From positions 29,898 to 93,897 of the forward strand of contig NZ_MUMH01000051.1 of assembly GCF_002155965.1 (NCBI RefSeq): a stretch of 64,000 nt of DNA, written 5' to 3'. Of this stretch, positions 17,803 through 25,798 are shown piece by piece (within the stretch, counting starts at the first letter, position 1; each line of letters opens with the position of its first letter). Source of the DNA: Allokutzneria sp. NRRL B-24872. GTDB lineage: Bacteria > Actinomycetota > Actinomycetes > Mycobacteriales > Pseudonocardiaceae. The notes under the pieces were generated by a model. The model did no database searches. It was not told the DNA's origin and worked only from the letters and a program-made list of their open reading frames with translations. A program made the position numbers and the translations under genes.

Positions 17803-18549
17803 TCAGAGGTGCAGGGCGGGGTCGGTGACCAGCTCGGTGAGCTGTGCGGTGGTCAGCGCGATCTCCTTGCGGTTCGGCCCCTGGTGCTCGTCGAAGATCG
17901 GGTCGTAGTCGTAGGCCGAGGCCCACACCACGCTGCCGTCGAGGCGGTAGTGCAGCGCGCTCTCGATGTGCCGGGGTTCCTTGCCGGTCTCGATCCTGCT
18001 CACCGCGTTCAGCACCAGCGAGCCGTCCGCGAGCTTGGTCGCCGAGCAGGAGGCGGCGTTGTCGGCGCACCACTGGCGCGGCGACGGGGTGAAGTGGCCG
18101 GGCGCCTCGACCTGGTACGCCGTGGCGGTGCGGCCGATCTTGTCCTGGTAGATCGCCCACGTGGTCAGGTAGTCCTGGCCGTCCTCGATGACGCCCTCCC
18201 ACTCCCCGCTCCACGGCGTGAACCGCAGGTCCTTGGCCTCGGTGACGACCTTCGGGAAGGACTGCGCCAGGCGCTCGCTCATCGCGGCGCCGAACTCACG
18301 CAGCTTCTCGGCGGAGTGCTTGGGCGGGACGACCCCGGCGGGCGGCCACGGGATGTCGGGCACCTCGCCGAAGCGGGTTGCTGGTGCGGGAACGTGGGGC
18401 GCGCGACCCGCGTCCACGCCGATCCGGGGCGCGGTCGAGTCGGCGGGAGCTGCGGAGGCGGGCGGGGTGAGCAGGGAGACCGCCGCGAGTGCGCCAAGCG
18501 CGCTGACCGCGAGACGGTGCCTCATCCTGGGCTTCATCTTGGTGATCAC
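17803..18549 (-). CDS. Secreted hypothetical protein
   Basis: 248 residues from the GTG at 18549 (AGGTAGGGC just upstream); the ATG at 18537 is a close alternative. A signal peptide runs to about residue 34 (LLTPPASAAPA). The mature part is Pro-rich at first (DIPWPPAGVVPP), then globular, with RFTPWSGEWEGVIEDGQDYL, a single Cys pair (WCADNAASCSA) that may form a disulfide, and YDYDPIFDEHQGPN. No catalytic motif recognised. It is convergent with the FAD oxidase gene. Confidence 0.75.
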   Translation of the reverse strand: MITKMKPRMRHRLAVSALGALAAVSLLTPPASAAPADSTAPRIGVDAGRAPHVPAPATRFGEVPDIPWPPAGVVPPKHSAEKLREFGAAMSERLAQSFPKVVTEAKDLRFTPWSGEWEGVIEDGQDYLTTWAIYQDKIGRTATAYQVEAPGHFTPSPRQWCADNAASCSATKLADGSLVLNAVSRIETGKEPRHIESALHYRLDGSVVWASAYDYDPIFDEHQGPNRKEIALTTAQLTELVTDPALHL

Positions 18550-18587
18550 GCCCTACCTACGGGCGCGATCACCAAGGGGTTGCACGC

Positions 18588-19307
18588 TCAGTCGCGGTAG
18601 GTCTCGAAGACCTGAGTCTGGTCGGCGGACTCGCGGGCCGCGGCCTTCTTCTCCTTGCGCGCCTTGATCACCTCGATGATGATCGGCAGGATCGAGATGA
18701 ACACGATGGCCAGCAGCACGGCCGTGAGGTTGTTCTTCACGAACGCGACCCCGCCGAGCGAGTAGCCGAGCACCGTGATGCCCGCGCCCCAGGCGATACC
18801 GCCGACGATCGAGTACGTGAAGTACTTCTTCGGCTCCATCCGGCCGACCCCGGCCAGCGCGGTGATGAACGTGCGCACCACCGGGACGAACCGGGAGAGC
18901 ACGATCGCCCGCGCGCCGTACTTCTCGAAGAACTCGTGCGTCTTGTCGACGTAGTCCTTCTTGAAGATCTTGGAGTTCGGCTTGTCGAAGAGCGCCGGAC
19001 CGGCCTTCCAGCCGATCGCGTAGCCGACGACGTTGCCGAGGATGCCCGCCAGCGTGATCAACAGGCAGACCAGCCAGATCGGCGTGTCGATCGCGCCGCT
19101 GGCCACGAACAGGCCCGCGACGAACAGCAGCGAGTCACCGGGCAGGAAGAATGCGAACAGACCGCATTCGGCGAAGACGATGAGGCAGATCCCCACGAGG
19201 GCGAAGTGACCCATCGACGTGATGATGTACTCGGGGTCGAGCCACTTGATGCCGAAGAGCGCCATCTCGGTCGTGGTGCTTGCGAGAGCGGGCAAAACGG
19301 TCGTCAC
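18588..19307 (-). CDS. DedA family membrane protein (second copy)
   Basis: 239 residues from the GTG at 19307; the ATG 42 bases in is possible. The DedA blocks are VFAECGLFAFFLPGDSLLF, NVVGYAIGWKAGPALF, FFEKYGARAIVLSRFVPVVR and GRMEPKKYFTYSIVGGIAWG. The C-terminal tail is Lys/Arg-rich (KARKEKKAA) and cytosolic. Compared with the DedA at 14873 it has the PKK-FF insertion of the larger subgroup, so the two are not recent duplicates. The family is linked to lipid transport across the membrane. Confidence 0.9.
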   Translation of the reverse strand: MTTVLPALASTTTEMALFGIKWLDPEYIITSMGHFALVGICLIVFAECGLFAFFLPGDSLLFVAGLFVASGAIDTPIWLVCLLITLAGILGNVVGYAIGWKAGPALFDKPNSKIFKKDYVDKTHEFFEKYGARAIVLSRFVPVVRTFITALAGVGRMEPKKYFTYSIVGGIAWGAGITVLGYSLGGVAFVKNNLTAVLLAIVFISILPIIIEVIKARKEKKAAARESADQTQVFETYRD

Positions 19308-19331
19308 GAGCGACCACGATACAGATTCGGG

Positions 19332-19604
19332 TCACAGCACGGACACGAGCCCGGCGACGGTCCCGACCGCCAGCCCGAGCAGCACCGCCAGCAGCAGCAG
19401 CGTCCGCGCCCGCAGCGGGGCCCGCTCGCCGTCCGTCCGCACGGTCGGCGGATCGGGGTCGACGCGCTCGGTCGGCCCGGTGCCCATGATCGCGCGCAGG
19501 GCGGCCTCGGTCGGCACACCGCTCGACCCGCTCGCCGGGGTGGAGGCGGCCTGTGCCCGCAGCGCTTCGGCTAGCAAGCGCTCCGGATCGTCTCCCTGGC
19601 CCAT
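19332..19604 (-). CDS. Small single-pass membrane protein, hypothetical
   Basis: 90 residues. The acidic N-terminal half (GDDPERLLAEALRAQAA) is followed by a Ser/Pro/Thr linker and a C-terminal hydrophobic helix, LLLLAVLLGLAVGTVAGLV. ATG start at 19604, with GGAGGG almost touching it, which makes the start unusual. Lies 24 bp upstream of the DedA gene on the same strand and may be co-transcribed. No family recognised. Confidence 0.55.
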   Translation of the reverse strand: MGQGDDPERLLAEALRAQAASTPASGSSGVPTEAALRAIMGTGPTERVDPDPPTVRTDGERAPLRARTLLLLAVLLGLAVGTVAGLVSVL

Positions 19605-19622
19605 CCCTCCAAGGTAGCGGGG

Positions 19623-20768
19623 TCAGACCGCCGCCGTGTCCACCCACCCGCCGCGGTGCAGCACCGAACGCAGGCGCAGGTCGCCGTCCAGCACCACCAG
19701 GTCGGCGGCCAGCCCGGGGCGCAGCGCCCCGGTCTCCTCGGACAGCCCGAGCAGGCTCGCGGGGCGGGTGGAGCAGGCGAAGGCGGCGTCGGACACGCTC
19801 AGCCCGGCGTTGACCACGGCGTTGCGGAAGGCGGCGTCCATGGTCAGCGTGCTGCCCGCGAGCGAGCCCCCGGCCAGCGTCGGCACGCCATCGCGCACGG
19901 TCACCTGGAGTCCGCCCAGGTCGTAGACGCCGTCGCCGATGCCCGACGCGGAGATGGAGTCGGTGATCAAGACAGTCCGCCCAGCGCCCGCGTGCCGCGC
20001 GGCCAGCCGCACCGCGGTCGGGTGCAGGTGCACGAGGTCGCAGATCAGCTCGACGGTGACCCGCTCGTCGTCCAGCAGCGCGCCGATCGGTCCCGGCTCG
20101 CGGTGGTGCAACGGGCGCATGCCGTTGAACAGGTGCGTCGCCACCGTGGCTCCGGCGTCCACAGCAGGCCTGACCTGCGCTTCCGTGGCGTCGGTGTGCC
20201 CGATCGCCGCGATCACGCCGTTGTCGGCGAGCAGCCGCACCGCCTCGACCGCGCCGTCCAGCTCGGGCGCGAGCGTGATCATCCGGACCGCGCCGTCCCC
20301 GGCTTCGAGCAGCGTCCGCACCGAGTCGCGGTCCGGCGCGCGCAGCAACGCGGGGTCGTGCGCTCCGCAGCGCGCGGCGGAGAGGAACGGTCCCTCCAGG
20401 TGCACGCCCGCGACCAGGCCGTCCCTGGTGGCCTCGGCGAGCGCGGCGACCTGTTTGGCCAGCTCGGGGATCTCGCCGGTGACCAGGCTGGCCAGCATGG
20501 TGGTCGTGCCGTGCTTGCGGTGCGCGGCCACGGCGTGCGCGATCCGGTCGCCGTCGAGGGTGGAGAAGGACTCGCCGCCGCCCCCGTGGCAGTGGATGTC
20601 GACGAAGCCCGGGACGATCCAGCGGCCGCTGACGTCCACCACGTCCTCGCCCGGCAGCTCCGGCCCGGTCCCGGCGCCGAGCGCGGCGATCCGCTCGCCC
20701 TGCACGCGCAGCCACCCGGGGTCGAGCACCCCGTCCGGTGTGACGACCCTGCCTCCCACGAGCTTCAT
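19623..20768 (-). CDS. nagA: N-acetylglucosamine-6-phosphate deacetylase
   Basis: 381 residues. The ATG at 20768 overlaps the upstream kinase stop as ATGA. Amidohydrolase features are present: FVDIHCHGGGG (metal site region), GVHLEGPFLS (metal Glu), IGHTDAT and THLFNGMRPLHHREPG (metal and substrate His residues), and the catalytic Asp in LITDSISASG. The enzyme removes acetate from GlcNAc-6-P to give glucosamine-6-P for glycolysis or cell-wall recycling. It pairs with the ROK kinase upstream and a dre-like operator, consistent with a DasR-controlled amino-sugar operon. Confidence 0.95.
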   Translation of the reverse strand: MKLVGGRVVTPDGVLDPGWLRVQGERIAALGAGTGPELPGEDVVDVSGRWIVPGFVDIHCHGGGGESFSTLDGDRIAHAVAAHRKHGTTTMLASLVTGEIPELAKQVAALAEATRDGLVAGVHLEGPFLSAARCGAHDPALLRAPDRDSVRTLLEAGDGAVRMITLAPELDGAVEAVRLLADNGVIAAIGHTDATEAQVRPAVDAGATVATHLFNGMRPLHHREPGPIGALLDDERVTVELICDLVHLHPTAVRLAARHAGAGRTVLITDSISASGIGDGVYDLGGLQVTVRDGVPTLAGGSLAGSTLTMDAAFRNAVVNAGLSVSDAAFACSTRPASLLGLSEETGALRPGLAADLVVLDGDLRLRSVLHRGGWVDTAAV

Positions 20769-21685
20769 CGGCCCTCCCGCGCTTCGATGGCCATCAGCGC
20801 CGCCCCGAGGCACCCGGCCTGGTCGCCCAGCGCGGCCCGTCGCAGTTCGGGCCGCCGCTGGATGGTGATCAGCTCGTCCAGCCGCGCCCCGAGCGGCCCG
20901 GTCAGCAGCTCCCCGGCCAGGGCCAGCCCACCGCCGAGCACGACGGCCTGCGGGGCGAACAGCGTCGCGAGCTGGGTGATCGCCCTGGCCAGCGCGTCGA
21001 CCGCCTCGCCCCAGACCAGCTTGGCGTCGGCGTCGCCGGCCCGCAGCGCGGTGGCCACGTCGACCGCTCCGCCGACCGCGCGCCCGCTGCGCTCGGTGTA
21101 GCGGCGGGCGACGGCCGAGGAGGAGGCGATGAGTTCGAGGCAGCCGCGCTGCCCGCACGCGCAGTCCGGCCCGTCGGCGATCACCAGGTGGCCGATCTCC
21201 CCGGCGTAGCCGCCGCCGGAGTGCGGCCGCCCACCGATGATCAGCGCGCCCGCGATGCCGGTGCCGATCGGCAGCACGACCAGGTCGTCGAAGCCCTGAC
21301 CGGCGCCGAGCCGCGCTTCGGCGAGCCCGCCCGCGCGCACGTCGTGGCCGAAGGCCAGCGGCCCGGGGATCGCGGCGGCGAGCGCTTCGCCGAAGGGGTA
21401 GTCCCGCCAGCCGAGGTTCGCCGAGAACACCCCGATCCGCCGCTCGTCGTCGACGATGCCGGGCACCACGACGCCGACCGCTTCCGGGTTCTCGCCCTCG
21501 CTGAGCACGGCGACGATGTCGGCGACCTCCGCGACCACGGCCTCAGCCGTCGCGGTCCCGTCGGCGAGCTTCGGCGTGGCCCGGCGCAGCTGCCGGAGCA
21601 CGGACGGCACCGGGCCGCGCGTCAGGGCTGCCTTGATCTCGGTACCGCCGACGTCGACCGCGACGACCGCATGGGAGCTGGACAC
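20765..21685 (-). CDS. ROK-family sugar kinase, probably N-acetylglucosamine kinase
   Basis: 306 residues, GTG start at 21685. VDVGGTEIKAAL is the ATP phosphate-binding loop. VVLPIGTGIAGALIIGG and GEIGHLVI form the sugar site, and CACGQRGCLE is the ROK zinc motif (CxCGxxGCxE). ROK kinases phosphorylate glucose, GlcNAc or ManNAc. Translational coupling to nagA makes GlcNAc to GlcNAc-6-P the best assignment, by inference. ROK repressors carry an N-terminal HTH; none is present here. Confidence 0.88.
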   Translation of the reverse strand: MSSSHAVVAVDVGGTEIKAALTRGPVPSVLRQLRRATPKLADGTATAEAVVAEVADIVAVLSEGENPEAVGVVVPGIVDDERRIGVFSANLGWRDYPFGEALAAAIPGPLAFGHDVRAGGLAEARLGAGQGFDDLVVLPIGTGIAGALIIGGRPHSGGGYAGEIGHLVIADGPDCACGQRGCLELIASSSAVARRYTERSGRAVGGAVDVATALRAGDADAKLVWGEAVDALARAITQLATLFAPQAVVLGGGLALAGELLTGPLGARLDELITIQRRPELRRAALGDQAGCLGAALMAIEAREGR

Positions 21686-21713
21686 CCTGGCATCCTGCGG
21701 TACCGGGCGGTGC

Positions 21714-21727
21714 TTGGTCTAGACCTT
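21714..21727. promoter_or_regulatory. DasR-type dre operator upstream of the GlcNAc kinase-nagA operon
   Basis: TTGGTCTAGACCTT contains the GGTCTAGACC core of the dasR responsive element known from streptomycetes (A-TGGTCTAGACCA-T). It lies 29 bp upstream of the kinase start. GntR-family DasR represses amino-sugar genes and is released by glucosamine-6-phosphate, the product of this very operon. Confidence 0.8.
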
Positions 21728-21738
21728 TCCCAGCGACC

Positions 21739-22344
21739 TCAGGTCTTGATGATCTTCTGGAGCGCGTCGAGGGCCCTGCTCGCGGTGGACTTCACCGTGC
21801 CGCGCGAGATGCCGGTGGACTCGGCGATCTCCGCCTCGGACATCCCACCGTAGTAACGCAGCACCAGCACCTCTCGCTGGCGCGGCGGCAGCTGGCCGAG
21901 CGCGGCGACCACGGCCTGGTGCTCGGCGGTGAGCATGGCCAGCGACTCCGCCGACCTGGCGTTGATCATGTGCGGCGGCTGGTACTCGCGGGCGGTCTTG
22001 CGGCGGCGCAGCACGGAGCGGCTGCCGTTGACCACGGCGGTGCGCAGGTAGCCGACGGCCGCGGCGCCGTCGCGCAGGCCGGACCAGTTGCGGTAGAGCC
22101 CGGTGAACGCCTCCTGGACCACGTCCTCCGCGGTCGCGGCGTCGTCGACGAGCAGGACGGCGAGGCGGACCAGGCGCATCCGGTGCTGGCGGTAGAGGTC
22201 CTCCAGCGTGAGGGTGCTCCCGCCGGGGCGGTCATCGGGGTCGAGCGCCCTGATGTGGCCGAGTGTCCGCTCAACCGTCTGCTCGACGGTGACCGGCCTC
22301 GGACCGGATTGTTGACCCAGGCCCCGCGCGTCGTCCCCTACCAC
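21739..22344 (-). CDS. RNA polymerase ECF sigma factor, SigE family
   Basis: About 201 residues from the GTG at 22344; the exact start is unclear because no strong ribosome binding site is visible. Region 2 is TLEDLYRQHRMRLVRLAVLL with DAATAEDVVQEAF. Region 4 is LGQLPPRQREVLVLRYYGGM followed by the HTH AEIAESTGISRGTVKSTASRAL. This is the SigE-type ECF group common in actinobacteria. No anti-sigma gene is adjacent. The dre-controlled operon lies just downstream on the same strand. Confidence 0.9.
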   Translation of the reverse strand: MVGDDARGLGQQSGPRPVTVEQTVERTLGHIRALDPDDRPGGSTLTLEDLYRQHRMRLVRLAVLLVDDAATAEDVVQEAFTGLYRNWSGLRDGAAAVGYLRTAVVNGSRSVLRRRKTAREYQPPHMINARSAESLAMLTAEHQAVVAALGQLPPRQREVLVLRYYGGMSEAEIAESTGISRGTVKSTASRALDALQKIIKT

Positions 22345-22487
22345 GCGACGACCGTACCGAGGTTGGTCACCTCCGTGGCAACCAGCTTGGGAGAAGTCCC
22401 AGAAAACGTGACCTTCCACAGTCAATCGATCACGGAGCGCAGTGGTCTAGCGTTCGGCGGGAGATCATCCGAGGTAGGAGGGCCGTC

Positions 22488-22769
22488 ATGGCGCGCTTCG
22501 TCGTGCAGTGGGAGTACAGCGCGGACAAGGACACGCGGTACGCCGCCCGCCCCGAGCACCGGGCGCACCTCGGTGCGCTCGCCGAGCGCGGGACCGTGCT
22601 CGCCGCCGGGCCGCTGGCCGACGACACCGGCGGCATCGTGGTCTTCGACACCGCGGACGCCGATGAGCTCAACGGCCACCTCGCCGCTGATCCGTACACC
22701 AAGGCGGGCGTGATCGTGAAGACCACCGTGACCGAGTGGAACCCGGCCCTCGGCGCCTGGCTCTCCTAG
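22488..22769 (+). CDS. YciI family protein
   Basis: 93 residues, ATG after GGTAGGAGGG. MARFVVQWEYSADKD opens the ferredoxin-like fold. The conserved His in RPEHRAHL and Asp in GPLADDTGGIVVFD form the putative active site of the YciI family, and FDTADADELNGHLAADPYTKAG closes it. YciI-like domains are found alone or fused to ECF sigma factors; here the gene sits between two sigma-factor genes. The role is not established. Confidence 0.88.
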   Translation: MARFVVQWEYSADKDTRYAARPEHRAHLGALAERGTVLAAGPLADDTGGIVVFDTADADELNGHLAADPYTKAGVIVKTTVTEWNPALGAWLS

Positions 22770-22780
22770 CTCCAGCACGT

Positions 22781-23290
22781 TCATGCCAGCGCCTCCCTGA
22801 GCGCGGTCCGCATCCGGTGCAGCCGTGCGCCGACCGCGCCCTCGGAGCTGTGCAGGATCGTCGCGATCTCCCGGTGCCGGAAGTGCTCGTGCACCTTGAG
22901 GTGCCAGACCAGCTGGTCGGTGCTCGGCAGCCGGGAGAACGCGCGCCGCACCCTGCTGAGCGCTTCGCCCGCCGTCACCACCTCGGCCGGATCGCACGCG
23001 TTCGACAGGGATTCCCGTCGTGCCCGCGATTCCCATGGGACTTCCGCCCATTTCTTCTTCGCCCGCAGCAGGGCGTAGCACTCGCGCCGCACAATCGTCG
23101 CGAGCCAGTGGCCCACGGCATCGGGATCGCTGAGCTGGTGGCGTTTTCGCCAGGCCCGCAGATATGCGGTCTGCACGGCGTCCTCGGCGTCGTACCGGTC
23201 CCCGGTGATGGCCCTCGCGATCGCCAGCGCGCCCGGCCGGAAGCGGATCATGCTCGCCGTGAAGTTCACGTCAAAGGTGTCGTCCGACAT
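22781..23290 (-). CDS. Sigma-70 family (ECF-like) RNA polymerase sigma factor
   Basis: 169 residues from the ATG at 23290 (a second ATG at 23308 adds six). Region 2 reads RFRPGALAIARAITGDRYDAED with AVQTAYLRAWR. Region 4 is SRLPSTDQLVWHLKVHEHF and the HTH REIATILHSSEGAVGARLHR. The linker carries many basic residues. It is convergent with the YciI gene and divergent from the LuxR gene. No anti-sigma factor nearby. Region 4 diverges from standard ECF, so confidence is slightly lower than for the SigE gene. Confidence 0.83.
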   Translation of the reverse strand: MSDDTFDVNFTASMIRFRPGALAIARAITGDRYDAEDAVQTAYLRAWRKRHQLSDPDAVGHWLATIVRRECYALLRAKKKWAEVPWESRARRESLSNACDPAEVVTAGEALSRVRRAFSRLPSTDQLVWHLKVHEHFRHREIATILHSSEGAVGARLHRMRTALREALA

Positions 23291-23450
23291 CTGCCACCGT
23301 CCCCACATCGGGGTGTTCCGCCCCGTGTTCCCCTGTTTTCACACGAGGGAGACGCTATTTTCCGGCGGGGGGCGAACCAATGGGCTCAAGTGCCCATTGC
23401 GCTGGTGGGAGGCTCGACGTAGCCTGACGCCCCCTCGTGGGGAGGTGGGG

Positions 23451-24428
23451 ATGCGCGACGATCAGATCGCTTTCCTGATCGAGGCTGGCGCCGTGCTCGG
23501 CGGCTCCGCCGGCTCCTCGGAGAAGGCGCAGGAAATTCTCGCGGGCCTGCGCAAGGTCGTTCCCTTCGCGGCGTCCAGCCTCTCGACTTTCCATGGTTTC
23601 GACGTCGACCACAAGTCGCTCGTCAACATCGACTACCCGGCGCACGTGCTGGATCACCTCGATTCGTGGTTCGTGCGCAACGATCCCGCGTACGAGCACA
23701 TGCGGAAGGTGAACAACCGGCCGCTGCGCTGGCGGGACACGCCTTTTCCGTACCGGGAGACGTTTTCCGCGCAGGAGGTGTTCCTGCCGGCCGGGTTCAC
23801 CGAGGGCGTCACCGTTTGCCTCTACAACCGGCTCGGCGTCTACACCGGCAACCTGCACATCTCCACCGACGACGCCCGCCACCCGGCCGACTCCGACGTC
23901 GCGGTGCTGGTCGCCATGCAGTCCATGCTCGGTGGGCTGGTCGACCGCACGCGCTCCTTCCCGCCGCCGGTGTGGGAGGTCGACGACGCGGTGAACACCG
24001 TCTGCTTCTACCCCGGCCCGGTGATCGAGGGCGTGCCCGGCAGGCCGATCGGCCCGCACCTCGCCGAGGGATCGCCGCTGGTCAGGATGCTGCTGGCGCG
24101 CTACGCGAGGCAGCAGCTGCCGCAGCGGTTCTGGTGGCACTCCGGCGGCGGTGTGCTGCACGCGATCACCACGACGCGGTGGGATGACCGCGTGCTCGTG
24201 CTGGAGGAGGCCGCCGAACCGCCTTTCGGGCTGAGCGTGCGCGAGCTGGAGGTGCTGACCCTGCTCGTCGACGGCCGCACCAACGTCCAGGTCGCCACCG
24301 CGCTGCTGATCTCGCCGAAGACCGTCGCCAAGCACGTCGAGCGCGTGCTGCACAAGATGGACGTGCGCAGTCGCACCGAGGCCGCCGTCCGCGCGCAACG
24401 CGCCGGGCTGGTCCTGCTCAGCGAGTGA
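23451..24428 (+). CDS. LuxR-type (HTH) transcriptional regulator
   Basis: 325 residues from the ATG at 23451, five bases after GGAGG. The N-terminal 240 residues look like a GAF-type sensor (VVPFAASSLSTFHGFDVDH; later GVYTGNLHISTDD). The C-terminal LuxR HTH is LSVRELEVLTLLVDGRTNVQ followed by VATALLISPKTVAKHVERVL. No receiver domain is present, so it is not an orthodox response regulator. Possible ligand unknown. Divergent from the sigma-factor gene across 160 bp. Confidence 0.88.
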   Translation: MRDDQIAFLIEAGAVLGGSAGSSEKAQEILAGLRKVVPFAASSLSTFHGFDVDHKSLVNIDYPAHVLDHLDSWFVRNDPAYEHMRKVNNRPLRWRDTPFPYRETFSAQEVFLPAGFTEGVTVCLYNRLGVYTGNLHISTDDARHPADSDVAVLVAMQSMLGGLVDRTRSFPPPVWEVDDAVNTVCFYPGPVIEGVPGRPIGPHLAEGSPLVRMLLARYARQQLPQRFWWHSGGGVLHAITTTRWDDRVLVLEEAAEPPFGLSVRELEVLTLLVDGRTNVQVATALLISPKTVAKHVERVLHKMDVRSRTEAAVRAQRAGLVLLSE

Positions 24429-24431
24429 GAG

Positions 24432-24821
24432 CTAGTCCTCCGGCGGCCAGCGCTTGATGAAGGCGAGCACCATCTTCCCCTGGTCGGTCAGCTCGCGGCC
24501 CTTGCCCTTGCACGGCTCGCATGCGGGGTGGGTGTTGGCGGTGATGTAGGCCCTGGTGATCACCGAGTCGCCCTCGCGCAGCTGGAGGTACTCGACGTAG
24601 TTGAGCACCTCGTCGTCACCGCGGTCGGCCGCGTACTGCTTCAGCTCGTCCCACTCGTCGGCGATCTCGTTGATCTTCGCGGCGACCGGGGGCGCCAGCA
24701 GGAACCGCTCGGCGCGCCTGCGCTTGCGGAAGGCCTCCTCGCCGATGTGCTCGATCCCCGGCTCGGTGTTCTTCCCGCTGCCCTCGCAGACCGGGCACGG
24801 AACGTCCAACACCAGCTCCAC
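24432..24821 (-). CDS. Hypothetical protein with two CxxCxGxG zinc-knuckle motifs
   Basis: 129 residues, GTG start at 24821 after GGGGAGG. The N-terminus has CPVCEGSGKN and the C-terminal third CEPCKGKGRELT, each a half of the DnaJ-type zinc centre (CxxCxGxG). The two pairs, about 90 residues apart, could bind one zinc together. Between them is a charged helical stretch (EEAFRKRRRAERFLLAPPVAAKINEIADEW shown only in outline). Cytosolic. It may be a chaperone-like or nucleic-acid-binding protein, but the function is not known to me. Confidence 0.75.
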   Translation of the reverse strand: MELVLDVPCPVCEGSGKNTEPGIEHIGEEAFRKRRRAERFLLAPPVAAKINEIADEWDELKQYAADRGDDEVLNYVEYLQLREGDSVITRAYITANTHPACEPCKGKGRELTDQGKMVLAFIKRWPPED

Positions 24822-24932
24822 CGCAGTGCCTCCCCGATGTGACTGCTCGTGCCCGAGAGGCTACTGAGGGTCGGCTTCCCGTGGTGCCCGGCGCACCCGT
24901 TGGTGTGCCGGAATCTGCCGGAAACCCTGGCG

Positions 24933-24948
24933 TTGACATCGGCGTCAA
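24933..24948 (+). promoter_or_regulatory. MerR-type operator and -35 region upstream of merR-trx
   Basis: TTGAC and GTCAA arms flank ATCGGC, with TTGACA as a likely -35 box, followed by AAGGTCTAGCGT. MerR regulators bind dyads placed inside stretched promoters. It sits 32 bp ahead of the merR start, fitting autoregulation. The -10 assignment is uncertain. Confidence 0.6.
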
Positions 24949-24979
24949 GGTCTAGCGTCGCCGAGCGGGAGGCGGACAG

Positions 24980-25369
24980 ATGCGCATCGGAGAACTCGCC
25001 GACAAGGTCGGCACCAGCACCAGGTCCCTGCGCTACTACGAGAGCCAGGGCCTGCTCGGTGCCAGGCGCAGCGCCAACGGCTACCGCGACTACGACGAGC
25101 TGGACCTGCGGGTCGCCCGCGAGATCCGCTCGCTGCTGGACATCGGCTTCGCGCTGGAGGAGACCCGGCCGTTCGTCGCGTGCCTGCGCGCGGGCAACTC
25201 CGCGGGCGACGCGTGCCCGGACGCGGTCGCGGTCTACCGCCGCAAGATCGAGGAGATCGACGACTGCGTCGAGCGCCTGCACGCCGTCCGCTCCCACCTG
25301 GAGGGCCAGCTCGAACGGGCCAAGGAGCACAAGGAGAAGACATGTCCGCGCCTGCGCAGGAACACCTGA
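24980..25369 (+). CDS. MerR-family transcriptional regulator
   Basis: 129 residues, ATG after GGGAGG. The winged HTH MRIGELADKVGTSTRSLRYY with ESQGLL is classic MerR. The C-terminal half has a dimerising coiled coil and three cysteines (about positions 67, 76 and 95, in ACLRAGNS, DACPD and DDCVERL) that could sense redox state or metal. The gene overlaps the following thioredoxin gene by 28 bp, so it presumably governs a thiol-stress unit. Sensor chemistry is inference. Confidence 0.9.
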   Translation: MRIGELADKVGTSTRSLRYYESQGLLGARRSANGYRDYDELDLRVAREIRSLLDIGFALEETRPFVACLRAGNSAGDACPDAVAVYRRKIEEIDDCVERLHAVRSHLEGQLERAKEHKEKTCPRLRRNT

Positions 25370-25680
25370 CCGCCGTCACCGACGCGAGCTTCGATGAGGT
25401 CGTGCTCGGCAGCGACCTGCCCGTGGTGGTCGACTTCTGGGCCACCTGGTGCCCGCCGTGCCGGATGATCGCGCCGGTGCTCGCCGAGATCGCCGCCGAG
25501 CACGCCGGCAAGGTGCGCGTGGTCAAGCTCAACTACGACGAGAACCCCGTGGTCGGCGCCCGATACGCGGTCATGTCGCTGCCCACCCTGCTGGTCTTCG
25601 AGGGCGGCGAACTCGTCCGCGGGGTCGTCGGCGCCAAGCCCAAGACGAGGCTGCTCAAGGAGCTGGGCATCACCGACTGA
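25342..25680 (+). CDS. trxA: Thioredoxin
   Basis: 112 residues. The ATG at 25342 sits in another frame inside the merR 3' end with AAGGAGAAGA before it. The active site is WCPPC (36-40), with Pro in place of the usual Gly. The cis-Pro loop is MSLPTLLVF and the N-terminal strand VVVDFWATWC. It reduces protein disulfides in the cytosol. The WCPPC variant and coupling to a MerR regulator suggest a stress-induced secondary thioredoxin, not the housekeeping one. Confidence 0.93.
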   Translation: MSAPAQEHLTAVTDASFDEVVLGSDLPVVVDFWATWCPPCRMIAPVLAEIAAEHAGKVRVVKLNYDENPVVGARYAVMSLPTLLVFEGGELVRGVVGAKPKTRLLKELGITD

Positions 25681-25798
25681 AAGGTGAACAAGAACCAACG
25701 AACGGCCCTGCCAGCACGCCGAGATCACGAATTAGCGTCGAAGCCATCGGCCACCTGAGGACCCCGCTTTCCCTGCAACAGCAAGGAGAACTCAGAAA

